A program made the translations under genes and the position numbers. The notes under the pieces are model-generated. The model was not told the DNA's origin and made no database searches. It saw only the letters and a list, made by a program, of their open reading frames with translations. From JAQUBU01 sp036677685 (GTDB taxonomy: Bacteria > Bacillota > Syntrophomonadia > Syntrophomonadales > Syntrophomonadaceae), in NCBI GenBank assembly GCA_036677685.1, contig JAVBWA010000004.1, positions 124,001-188,000 of the forward strand: a DNA stretch of 64,000 nt. Direction: 5' to 3'. Shown piece after piece: positions 26,430-34,262 of the stretch; position 1 is the first letter of the stretch, and every line of letters starts with the position of its first letter.

Positions 26430-29400
26430 TGTTAAGTAGATTTGCGATTAAAAGGCCGGTAGCCACCATAATTTTGGTTTCTGTAATAATGATTCTGGCT
26501 TTTTTCACTTATTCCAAGCTTTCGGTTGACCTTTACCCGGAAATGAAGTTTCCCTACGCTGCAGTCATAACCACTTATCCCGGAACCGGGCCGGAAGAAG
26601 TCGAATCCCAGGTAACCAAGGTGTTGGAAGGTTCCCTGAACTCTCTGAGCAATGTTAAGGAGATACAATCGGTATCCAGTTCGGGTTCATCCATGATATT
26701 GATCAGTTTCAACTGGGGAACCGACATGAGTGCGGCTATCTCAGACATACGGGAAAAAACCGGCATGATGGAAACCTTCCTGCCCAGCGGGGCAGAGACT
26801 CCGATGGTGGTAAAGATGGACCTGGATATGATGCCGGTGGTGCAAATGGGTGTCAGCGCCGGGGAGGATATGTCGCTGGCCCAGCTGCAGTCCATAGCCG
26901 AGGATATGATCGAGCCCCGCCTGTCCAGAATCGGCGATATAGCTCAAGTTAGGATAACCGGGGGATTGGAACGGGAGATTAAAGTCGAAGTAGATCCGGT
27001 TAAACTGGAAAACTACGGTCTTACATTGTCTCAGGTCAATCAGGTTCTGCAAACGGAAAACTTTAACATGTCCAGCGGCAAGGTCAAAGAAGGCCAGCGG
27101 GAATACTATGTCCGCAGCCTGCAGGAATTTGAGAGCATAGACGACATCAAGAACGTAGCAATTCTTACGAACAGCGGCAACCGGATCTATTTAAGCGATG
27201 TAGCAGCCATAAGCGATGGCTACAAAGACGACAATCAAATTACCCGGGTAAACGGAAAACCTGCGGTAGGCATCCACTGTGTAAAACAGAGTGATGCCAA
27301 TACGGTTGAAGCCTGTGAGGCGGTCAAGGCTGAAATGGAAAAAATCCAGAAAGAACTGGGCAAGGATCTGGATGTGCAGATTATCATGGACCAGTCCAAA
27401 TATATCCGGGATACGTTGAAAAGCACTCAGCGCATGATGCTGGAAGGAGGAATCCTGGCTATCCTGGTTCTGTTTATTTTCCTGCGCAACGCCCGCAGCA
27501 CCTTAATTGTTTTTACTTCAATCCCCTTGTCGATTATTACTACATTTATATTGATGTATTTCAACAACAGCACGATCAACGTTATCACTCTGGGCGGTTT
27601 AGCCCTTGGTGTAGGGCGAATGGTCGATGACTCCATTGTAGTATTCGAAAATATCTACCGCCACCGCAGCCTGGGACTGCCTCCCATGGAAGCGGCCCTG
27701 ACCGGATCTTCGGAAGTGGGCAGTGCGGTTATTGCCTCTACCGTTACCATAATGTCGGTATTCTTTCCCATACTGTTTGCGGAAGGAATAGCCGGAGTAT
27801 TGTTTAAACCGTTGGCAATCACGGTAAGCTTCGCTATATTTTGCTCGTTGATGGTGGCCCTGACCGTAGTGCCCCTGATGTCGTCGCGCATGCTTACCGA
27901 TAAATCCATGCAGCCGCAGATTACCAAGGGCAAACTGGCGCATTGGCTTAATGCCATGGGAAGCTGGCTGGACGGCTTGGGCGAAAAATACAAGGTGTTG
28001 TTGGGCTGGGCTTTATCCCATCGCAAGCAGGTGGTTATAAGCGTAACACTTTTAATGCTTGGATCTCTGGCTTTGATACCTTTTATCGGTGCGGAGTTCA
28101 TGCCTAAAATGGATTCCGGTGAAATATCGGTCAGTATCGAAACCGATAAAGGAAGTCTGCTCAAAGATACGGATGAAACCGTAGCGCTTATCGAAAGCCG
28201 TATCAAAAGCATTCCCGAAGTAGTCACCATTTTCAGCAGCATAGGCAGCACCAGCAATATGTTGTTCAATACCGGCACCCAGAACGACCGGGCCAGCCTG
28301 TACGTGAAACTGGTGCCCAAGGATGAACGAAATAAAGATGTGGATACAATTGCCGAAGAGATTAGGAACAAGATAAATAACATTGCGGGTGCTAAAATAG
28401 AGGTAAGCGCGACCGATGCCAGTTCGATGGGCGATAGCGGGGGACCGATCAATGTCCAGGTCCGGGGTGATGATTTGGAAGTTCTGGAACAGATATCGGC
28501 TCAGATCACGGAAATTGTCCGCAATGTTCGGGGTACCCGCGAGGTTACTTCATCACTGGATGAAGGCAACCCGGAGGTACAGGTGAGAGTCGACCGCAAG
28601 CGGGCGGCCACTTATGGGCTTACGCCAAGGCAAATTGCGGGCGAAATTCAAAATGCCATGCTGGGCACGGTGGCCAGCACCTATAAGGACGAAGGGGAAG
28701 AATACGATATAAGAGTAAGATATTCTCCTGAGAATCACAAGGAACTTGATTATTTGGAGAACCTGACTATTCTTAATTCAGCCGGAGCGGTGGTTCGATT
28801 GTCCCAGGTAGCGGATTTTTCCATGGAGCCGGGCCCGGTGCAAATTAACCGCCTTGACCGGGTTCGCACCGCAACGATCAGCGGCTATTTGTTGAACCGG
28901 GATTTGAATTCGGTAATGAAGGATATCCAAGCCCGGGTTGACAAGCTTAAGCTTCCTGCCGGGTATCAGGTAGAATACGGCGGACAGAACAAGGACATGG
29001 TCGAAAGCTTCAGCAGTCTGGCGGTTGCTCTCTTATTGGCCATAATACTAGTCTACGCAGTTATGGCCATCCAATATGAGTCATTTTTCAATCCATTTGT
29101 TATAATGTTTTCAGTGCCCACTGCTCTCATTGGGGTAATCCTGGGTCTGCTCCTGACCGGAAATAGCCTGAGTGTGCCGGCTTTTATCGGTATAATAATG
29201 CTTGTAGGTATAGTGGTAGCCAATGCCATAGTGTTGGTTGACTACTTAAAACGCCTGCGGGATTCAGGCATGGAAAGAAATGCCGCCATTGTTGAAGCTG
29301 GCCGGGTAAGGCTGCGGCCGATTTTGATGACAGCTTTGGCTACTATTCTAGCTATGCTGCCGCTGGCTCTGGGCCGGGGTGAAGGCTCCGAGTCCGAGGC

Positions 29401-29569
29401 CCCACTGGCTATAGTAATTATTGGCGGTTTGATTGTATCGACTTTGATAACCCTGGTGCTGGTTCCGGTAGTTTACAGCATCTTTGACGACTGGGGCCGG
29501 AAGCTCCGCCAGCGTAGGAATCGCAACGATAAGCTGGAAAAACTTGAAGAAGCCGAGCTGACTTCTTGA
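26429..29569 (+). CDS. RND-superfamily multidrug efflux permease (AcrB/HAE1 type)
   Basis: A 1046-residue full-length RND pump. It starts with FAIKRPVATIILVSVIMIL (TM1) and the porter-domain motif GTGPEEVESQVTKVLE. The proton-relay Asp pair lies in TM4 (ALGVGRMVDDSIVVFENIYR, Asp400/Asp401). A second half repeats the fold, with TM8-TM12 near the end (SVPTALIGVILGLLLTG, LVGIVVANAIVLVDYL, RPILMTALATILAMLPLALG). It uses the proton gradient to export drugs, lipids or surfactant-like molecules; SwrC of Bacillus is a Gram-positive example. Substrate cannot be read from sequence. It is followed by a TetR regulator gene likely to control it. Confidence 0.95.
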   Translation: MLSRFAIKRPVATIILVSVIMILAFFTYSKLSVDLYPEMKFPYAAVITTYPGTGPEEVESQVTKVLEGSLNSLSNVKEIQSVSSSGSSMILISFNWGTDMSAAISDIREKTGMMETFLPSGAETPMVVKMDLDMMPVVQMGVSAGEDMSLAQLQSIAEDMIEPRLSRIGDIAQVRITGGLEREIKVEVDPVKLENYGLTLSQVNQVLQTENFNMSSGKVKEGQREYYVRSLQEFESIDDIKNVAILTNSGNRIYLSDVAAISDGYKDDNQITRVNGKPAVGIHCVKQSDANTVEACEAVKAEMEKIQKELGKDLDVQIIMDQSKYIRDTLKSTQRMMLEGGILAILVLFIFLRNARSTLIVFTSIPLSIITTFILMYFNNSTINVITLGGLALGVGRMVDDSIVVFENIYRHRSLGLPPMEAALTGSSEVGSAVIASTVTIMSVFFPILFAEGIAGVLFKPLAITVSFAIFCSLMVALTVVPLMSSRMLTDKSMQPQITKGKLAHWLNAMGSWLDGLGEKYKVLLGWALSHRKQVVISVTLLMLGSLALIPFIGAEFMPKMDSGEISVSIETDKGSLLKDTDETVALIESRIKSIPEVVTIFSSIGSTSNMLFNTGTQNDRASLYVKLVPKDERNKDVDTIAEEIRNKINNIAGAKIEVSATDASSMGDSGGPINVQVRGDDLEVLEQISAQITEIVRNVRGTREVTSSLDEGNPEVQVRVDRKRAATYGLTPRQIAGEIQNAMLGTVASTYKDEGEEYDIRVRYSPENHKELDYLENLTILNSAGAVVRLSQVADFSMEPGPVQINRLDRVRTATISGYLLNRDLNSVMKDIQARVDKLKLPAGYQVEYGGQNKDMVESFSSLAVALLLAIILVYAVMAIQYESFFNPFVIMFSVPTALIGVILGLLLTGNSLSVPAFIGIIMLVGIVVANAIVLVDYLKRLRDSGMERNAAIVEAGRVRLRPILMTALATILAMLPLALGRGEGSESEAPLAIVIIGGLIVSTLITLVLVPVVYSIFDDWGRKLRQRRNRNDKLEKLEEAELTS

Positions 29570-29572
29570 TAA

Positions 29573-29608
29573 GCAAGGGCAGACAGGGGGACGGTTCTCC
29601 TGTCTTGC
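29573..29608. repeat. Short dispersed palindromic repeat (GGGACGGTTCT family), copy A
   Basis: The core GGGGGACGGTTCT is flanked by AGACAG/CTGTCT arms. It is the first of four related copies in the window (see 29634, 31274, 41132). It lies just after the RND pump stop and may help end transcription. Confidence 0.65.
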
Positions 29609-29633
29609 AAATTTAACTATACATGCATCAAGT

Positions 29634-29666
29634 AAGAGAGACAGAAGAACCGTCCCGTTGTCTCTT
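29634..29666. repeat. Short dispersed palindromic repeat (GGGACGGTTCT family), copy B, inverted
   Basis: AAGAGAGACAGAAGAACCG in the opposite orientation to copy A, with arms GAGAC/GTCTC. Copies A and B together form an inverted pair in the RND-tetR gap. Confidence 0.65.
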
Positions 29667-29682
29667 GCCGGAGGTAATTTTT

Positions 29683-30270
29683 ATGATTGTAAACAGCAAA
29701 AAAGGTAAACGGGAAATCATAATCGAAGCAGCTGTACAGGTCTTTTCCAGCAAGGGTTATCATAATACCCGCATGGAGGAGATTGCTAATGTGGCCGGTA
29801 TCGGCAAAGGTACCATATATGAGTATTTTAAGAGCAAACTCCAGCTCTTTCAGGAAATGCTGGAAGATGGACTGAAGGTATATTATGAAAATTTTGACCC
29901 CGAAGATATGAAGCAGATGCCGGTAGAGGAAAGGCTGCATATAGTTTTTGAAACCCATATACGCTTTTGCCGGGACCATAAAGATTTAACCCGCATCCTC
30001 TTTTGGGAAACCGAGGTCATTGATGAGGAACTCAAGGAATGGGGTTACTCCCAGCGCCTGGATAAAGAAGAGAGGATTTTGAATATTATTAAAGATGGCG
30101 TTGCCCGTGGTGAAATACGGGATGTCGATCCTGCTCTGGTCAAAATAATTCTTACCGGGGCGGTAGGTGCGATGTGGGCCCCGATTACCCTGGACGATTG
30201 GGATGTGGAGCCCAAGTTGTTGGCCCGCCAAGCCACCGATATTATTATGAACGGAATAAGGGTGGTTTAG
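29683..30270 (+). CDS. TetR/AcrR-family transcriptional regulator, probable repressor of the RND pump
   Basis: ATG 29683 follows GGAGGTAA by 7 nt; in-frame codons further upstream lie in a palindromic repeat. The DNA-binding helix-turn-helix is typical: NTRMEEIANVAGIGKGTIYE, then YFKSKLQLF. The ligand-binding C-terminal domain is of TetR_C type with many aromatic residues (HIRFCRDHKDLTRILFWE). It sits directly behind the RND pump gene and is the best candidate to bind the GACC-N4-GGTC palindromes at 20764-20777 and 25292-25309. No such palindrome precedes its own gene. Confidence 0.88.
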   Translation: MIVNSKKGKREIIIEAAVQVFSSKGYHNTRMEEIANVAGIGKGTIYEYFKSKLQLFQEMLEDGLKVYYENFDPEDMKQMPVEERLHIVFETHIRFCRDHKDLTRILFWETEVIDEELKEWGYSQRLDKEERILNIIKDGVARGEIRDVDPALVKIILTGAVGAMWAPITLDDWDVEPKLLARQATDIIMNGIRVV

Positions 30271-30280
30271 AGCGAAAAAA

Positions 30281-30419
30281 TATAATGAGGAGAAAAGATA
30301 TCCCCCGCTTCTTTAAACACTAGGGTTCCTATTAACAAAACAGGCGGAGGATTCTAATCTCCCGCCTCGTTGCAGCGGTGTCTTGAAACTGCTTCAACAG
30401 GATTTTCCGATGCTTAAAA
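30281..30419. repeat. Structured intergenic repeat family 2, copy 1 (long form)
   Basis: It begins TATAATGAGG, has an internal TTCTAATCTCCCGCCTCGTT segment and ends in the shared 3' block (GCAGCGGTGT, then GAAACTGCTTC, then TTCCGATGCTTAAA). Copies 2 (36934-37006) and 3 (42900-42997) share both ends. The outer GAGG.../CCTC segments can pair. Confidence 0.75.
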
Positions 30420-30422
30420 CTG

Positions 30423-30496
30423 AAAGGTGACAAGGGAACGGGGTTATCGACAACCTGCTGGCAGGTTGTCGATAACCCCGTTCCCTTGTCACCTTT
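30423..30496. repeat. Perfect palindrome with 36-bp arms
   Basis: 30423-30458 and 30461-30496 are exact reverse complements with only a TG between them, and a TTTT tail follows. It lies directly after family-2 copy 1, between the two tetR genes. It may work as a terminator for the first tetR gene. The GTGACAAGGGAACGG core recalls the GGGACGGTTCT repeats. Confidence 0.9.
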
Positions 30497-30512
30497 TGTG
30501 CAATTATTTTTC

Positions 30513-30580
30513 TTGACAAATCGTGGGAAGGGACATAAAATTATGGCACAGAACCAATCAGTCAGTTTGAGAACTGGCTG
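30513..30580 (+). promoter_or_regulatory. Sigma-A promoter and candidate self-operator of the second TetR operon
   Basis: TTGACA (30513-30518) - 17 nt - TAAAAT (30536-30541) is near consensus. Downstream, CAGTCAGTT-TGAG-AACTGGCTG (30559-30580) is a 9-bp inverted repeat with one mismatch. It differs from the GACC-N4-GGTC sites, so the second TetR protein probably binds here and represses its own operon. Confidence 0.7.
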
Positions 30581-30598
30581 GACAGGAGGCGCTTTTGC

Positions 30599-31234
30599 TT
30601 GTCACTTAAGGAAAGGGAAAAAGAACTTAAAAAGCAAGTTATTCTGGAAACAGCGTCACGGTTGTTTTCAAGCCGTCCCTTCGAAGCGGTCACAGTGGAT
30701 GAGATAGCGCGGGAGGTGGGCTGCGGCAAGGGAACCATTTACCTGTATTTTGAAAACAAGGATCATCTTCTGACCTACCTGATATCACAGGAACTGGGGA
30801 ATCTCTGTGAGGATATAGAGGAACAGTGTCTGGATAATCCTGATCTGGTGTCGGCCATCAGCAATTATTTGGGCCTGCAATTCCAGTTTTTCCGCGGCTA
30901 TAATCAAATATTGTCTTCCTGGGTACGCCGCCGTTTGCAGGACAACGTAAAAAAAGAGTGGATGGGTGACATCCATGACAAGTTGAAAAAGAAGATGGAA
31001 ATGGCGATTTCGATATTTGATAGAGGTCAAAGGGAAAAGAAAATAATTCCGGTCGACAGTGTCGAACTGGCCGGTTTCGTAGAAACGATTTTTCAGGATG
31101 CAACTTTTCCTTTTGTCGATGAACATTCCTGGCATTACGATCCCGAAAGAATAGTCAGCTTGATGAAACTAATTTTAACCCAGGGGATAATGCTTAACAA
31201 AGCAAGTCCCGAACCGGAAATGGAGGTAATTTAG
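30599..31234 (+). CDS. TetR/AcrR-family transcriptional regulator of the ABC exporter operon
   Basis: TTG 30599 has GGAGG (30585-30589) 9 nt before it. The helix-turn-helix is AVTVDEIAREVGCGKGTIYL with the YFENKDHLL tail. The 211-residue protein has a TetR_C-type ligand domain. It stands first in an operon with an HlyD-type adaptor, an ABC ATPase and two ABC-2 permeases, so it should sense a compound exported by that system. Its operator is probably the palindrome in its own leader. Confidence 0.88.
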   Translation: MSLKEREKELKKQVILETASRLFSSRPFEAVTVDEIAREVGCGKGTIYLYFENKDHLLTYLISQELGNLCEDIEEQCLDNPDLVSAISNYLGLQFQFFRGYNQILSSWVRRRLQDNVKKEWMGDIHDKLKKKMEMAISIFDRGQREKKIIPVDSVELAGFVETIFQDATFPFVDEHSWHYDPERIVSLMKLILTQGIMLNKASPEPEMEVI

Positions 31235-31273
31235 GGGTAGAGATGGCTATTGAATGTGGAATTGCGAGACAGC

Positions 31274-31300
31274 GAGACAGAAGAACCGTCCCCCTGTCTC
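31274..31300. repeat. Short dispersed palindromic repeat (GGGACGGTTCT family), copy C
   Basis: GAGACAG...CTGTCTC arms enclose AAGAACCGTCCCC. It stands in the gap between the second tetR gene and the adaptor gene, 34 nt before the adaptor start. Confidence 0.7.
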
Positions 31301-31333
31301 ATAAGTATCTCAAATGAATGGGGAGGAATAATA

Positions 31334-32362
31334 ATGCAATCCAAGGTGTCAGGTATTCTGCAATCCAAGCGCAATACAGTTTTTATTTTTTTGTTGATAC
31401 TATTCTTGGCGGCTGTATTACTTCTCGTAGCTTACTTCAAGCAGCAACAGGCTATTGTTACCCAGGCTCGTCAAAGCCTGACCGCCACCGGAACCATAGA
31501 AGCAACCACTGTCAATGCGGCCTTTAAGCTTGCGGGTAAAATAGACCAAATGTATGTGGATGAAGGTATGGAAGTAAAGAAAGATCAAGTTCTGGCCGAA
31601 TTGGACAGTCGTGAAATTAAGGCCAAATTGGTACAGGCGCAAGGATTGGACCAGGCTGCCGAGCGAACGGCCGGACAGGCTGAGAAGGGGGTAGTTGCCA
31701 CCCGTCAAACCGTTGAAGCGAAGATAGAACAAGCACAAGCCGGTCTAACCAGCGCCAAGCAGAAGTATGACCGGGCCAAAAGCCTGCATGACAGCGGAGC
31801 TATTTCGGATAGTGCGTTTGATGATGCCACAAACAACCTGCAAAATTACCAGGGACTCTTGGATGAGGCTCTGGCAGGACGGAAAAAGGTAGAAGCGGCT
31901 GAAGAAGAATTACTGGCTGCCCAGGGTCAAAGCCAGCAGGCCAAGGGGGGGCTGCAAGAGGTAGAGGCTTATATGGCCAACACCAAGCTGCTGTCACCGA
32001 TTAGCGGTTTTATAAGCATTAAATACCTGGAAGCCGGGGAAATGCTCAATGCCGGTACCCCAGTGTTCGAGATAAGCGACCTGCGCCACAGTTATGTAAA
32101 AGTATATATCGATGAAAGCAAGATTGGCCGGGTTAAGCTGGACCAAGTTGCCGAAGTCAGGCTTCCGGCCTATCCCGACCAAGTTTTTAAAGGCCGGGTA
32201 GTGAAGATAAGCGATGCCGGTGATTTCGCCGTGCACAAGGCAGTTAATGAAATGTACAGCCATGATATTCGTTCTTTTGAGGTGCGCGTAAATATTCCCA
32301 ATGATGATTTAACTTTAAAAACAGGAATGACAGCAACCGTTACTATACTTGAAAAGGAGTAA
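31334..32362 (+). CDS. HlyD-family membrane-fusion protein of the ABC exporter
   Basis: ATG 31334 is chosen because GGGGAGGAA precedes it; an in-frame upstream stretch from 31250 runs through the palindromic repeat. One N-terminal membrane segment is present (FIFLLILFLAAVLLLVAY). The lipoyl-like half reads KIDQMYVDEGMEVKKDQVLA and a coiled-coil hairpin of ~100 residues follows. The return is KLLSPISGFISIKYLEAGEM and the C-terminal barrel ends LKTGMTATVTILEKE. It has YhiI/EmrA-like organisation and pairs with ABC-2 permeases, as in YbhG-YbhFSR. It lies 6 nt before the ATPase gene. Confidence 0.9.
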   Translation: MQSKVSGILQSKRNTVFIFLLILFLAAVLLLVAYFKQQQAIVTQARQSLTATGTIEATTVNAAFKLAGKIDQMYVDEGMEVKKDQVLAELDSREIKAKLVQAQGLDQAAERTAGQAEKGVVATRQTVEAKIEQAQAGLTSAKQKYDRAKSLHDSGAISDSAFDDATNNLQNYQGLLDEALAGRKKVEAAEEELLAAQGQSQQAKGGLQEVEAYMANTKLLSPISGFISIKYLEAGEMLNAGTPVFEISDLRHSYVKVYIDESKIGRVKLDQVAEVRLPAYPDQVFKGRVVKISDAGDFAVHKAVNEMYSHDIRSFEVRVNIPNDDLTLKTGMTATVTILEKE

Positions 32363-32368
32363 AGGCCT

Positions 32369-33097
32369 ATGCAAAGCACTGGTGATAGGGAAAAAGTCAT
32401 TTCGATCAGCGGCCTGGTCCAAAAAGTAGGGAAGAATGCGGTACTAAACGGAATTGATCTTGAATTATACCGGGGAGAATGCCTGGGGATATTTGGACTG
32501 CGCGGGGCTGGCAAAACTACTCTTTTGCATGCGGCTGCAGGGGTTGATCGCGTTAAAGCGGGTACTATAGAAATATTGGGACAACGGGCCGGAAAAGACC
32601 AGGCCTATAAAGCCCAAATAGGTCTGGTCACCCAGGCTCCCAGCCTTTTTGGCGATCTGAATGTCGCCGAGAATCTCGATTTGTTCTGCACCATCAAGCG
32701 GGTTCCCTCCGAGCGGATAGAAGAGAGCATCAACCGCCTGCAATTGGAAGATTACTTGCGGGAATCCCTGCCCAGTTTGAAGGTGGGCGTATACCAGCGT
32801 TTGGCCCTGGGATGCGCCCTGCTGAATAATCCCGAAATCCTTATAGTCGATGAAATCATTCGCGATATCGATCTGGAGTCGCGCCGGATTATTTTGCAGG
32901 TTCTGGAGGATTATATGAAGCCAGGAAGTAATAGCTGCCTGTGCGGATTCAGCAATATGGAATATGTACACTACATGGACCGGGTAGCCTGGTTGGATGA
33001 CGGCAAGATTTCCGTCTACAGCCCCGATGAGGCGGAGAATCTATGGCGGAATCAATATACCATGGTCCCCAGAAAACGCGGTGAACACGATGTTTAG
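32369..33097 (+). CDS. ABC transporter ATPase with a degenerate signature motif
   Basis: Walker A is GLRGAGKTT (about residues 43-51), the Q-loop is in LVTQAPSLFGDL and Walker B is ILIVDE. The ABC signature, normally LSGGQ or FSGGM, reads LKVGV (in LPSLKVGVYQRLALGCALL), and the Pro-rich D-loop after the catalytic Glu is altered (DEIIRDIDL in place of DEPT-x-GLD). At 242 residues it is shorter than YbhF-type double ATPases, in which one half is often degenerate. It overlaps the next permease gene by 8 nt. It may hydrolyse ATP poorly or need a partner ATPase encoded elsewhere. Confidence 0.85.
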   Translation: MQSTGDREKVISISGLVQKVGKNAVLNGIDLELYRGECLGIFGLRGAGKTTLLHAAAGVDRVKAGTIEILGQRAGKDQAYKAQIGLVTQAPSLFGDLNVAENLDLFCTIKRVPSERIEESINRLQLEDYLRESLPSLKVGVYQRLALGCALLNNPEILIVDEIIRDIDLESRRIILQVLEDYMKPGSNSCLCGFSNMEYVHYMDRVAWLDDGKISVYSPDEAENLWRNQYTMVPRKRGEHDV

Positions 33098-34244
33098 AAT
33101 TTTCTGGGCATTTTTTTGCCGCGAATTTACCTACATATGGCGCGATCGCGGGTTACGTATTGTGTTGTTTTTGATGCCGCTTCTTTCAGTGGCGCTTTTT
33201 GGCCTGACCTATTGGGAACAGGTTTTAACCGATATCCCGACTTCGATTGTGGACCTGGACCGCAGTGTACAGAGCCGGGAATTGATAGCCGATTTGGAGC
33301 AGGCGCAAAATATCAAGGTCAAGGCTTATTTTAGAGACTACGAGGAGCTCCGGAAGAGTATTGAAAAAGGGGAATCGGTGGTTGGCGTGGTTATCCCCGA
33401 AAAATATGGCCGCTGTCAGGAATTGAGGCGCCCGACCCGGGTGGCTATGATTGTCGACGGCAGCAATATGGTTTACGGTATTAATTCCAGTGTGGCGGTT
33501 TTGCAGGTAACCCGCACCATTGAGGTGAAAAGCGGGGTCAAGGTGATGCTGGCCCGGGGAGAACAAATGCAGGATGCTACCAACGCACTTATGTCCATCA
33601 ATTTCGCTGAAGAACCCTGGTATAATCCCGCTATAAATTATGCTTTCTTTTTAGTGCTGGGACTGGTGCTGAATATCTGGCAGCAATGCTGTACTCTTTT
33701 GTCGGCAATGACCATTATAGGTGAAACCGGGACCCGGAGCTGGGTGCATTTGAAATCTTCCCGCCTTTCCATGCTGGGAGTCTTCGCCAGCAAAACTCTG
33801 GCTCATCTGGTCCTTTTTATGGGTACCGTTGCTGTATTATACGGCTTATGTTTCGAAGTTTTGCACCTTCCTTTGCGCTGCGATTTCGGCAAACTGATGC
33901 TGTTTACTCTGGGCTTTGCTATAGCTCTTCATAGCCTGGGAACCCTAGTATCCAGTGTGGCTCGCACTGCTGCCGATGCCAGCCGTATTACCATGGCGAT
34001 AGCGGTCCCGGCCTTTGTGCTTTCCGGTTTTACCTGGCCCTTGGAGGCTATGCCGCAAGTTCTGGCGGCAATAGTCAAGTGGCTTCCCCAAACCGGTTTC
34101 TTTCAGGGAGTAATATTCTTGACCATGAAAAACGCGGGTTGGTCTTATATGTCGCAATACTATATTCAATTTCTAATGTTCGCCTTGATTGCTTATGCCG
34201 GCAGCATGGTATTCTTCCGGTTGGTTCCGCAAAAAACCAGGTAG
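33090..34244 (+). CDS. ABC-2 family exporter permease (YbhS/YbhR-like), first copy
   Basis: ATG 33090 overlaps the end of the ATPase gene (which stops at 33097); codons upstream of it fall inside that gene. The protein has the type 'N-terminal helix + large outer domain + five helices': FCREFTYIWRDRGLRIVLFL, then an extracellular domain with SIVDLDRSVQSRELI, and membrane segments from about residue 205 to the end (GFTWPLEAMP loop between the last two). This DrrB/YhgE-like organisation is used by export systems with an HlyD adaptor. It is paired with a second, related permease, so the exporter is a heterodimer. Confidence 0.88.
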   Translation: MFRIFWAFFCREFTYIWRDRGLRIVLFLMPLLSVALFGLTYWEQVLTDIPTSIVDLDRSVQSRELIADLEQAQNIKVKAYFRDYEELRKSIEKGESVVGVVIPEKYGRCQELRRPTRVAMIVDGSNMVYGINSSVAVLQVTRTIEVKSGVKVMLARGEQMQDATNALMSINFAEEPWYNPAINYAFFLVLGLVLNIWQQCCTLLSAMTIIGETGTRSWVHLKSSRLSMLGVFASKTLAHLVLFMGTVAVLYGLCFEVLHLPLRCDFGKLMLFTLGFAIALHSLGTLVSSVARTAADASRITMAIAVPAFVLSGFTWPLEAMPQVLAAIVKWLPQTGFFQGVIFLTMKNAGWSYMSQYYIQFLMFALIAYAGSMVFFRLVPQKTR

Positions 34245-34262
34245 AAAAAGGGGGGTTGTATT

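Noticed and set aside
27655..28452. 265-codon minus-strand ORF
   Set aside because: It is antisense to the RND pump, whose motifs are clear on the plus strand.
30486..30707. 73-codon plus-strand ORF across the second tetR promoter
   Set aside because: It begins in the long palindrome, runs through promoter and operator, and overlaps the TetR gene in another frame.
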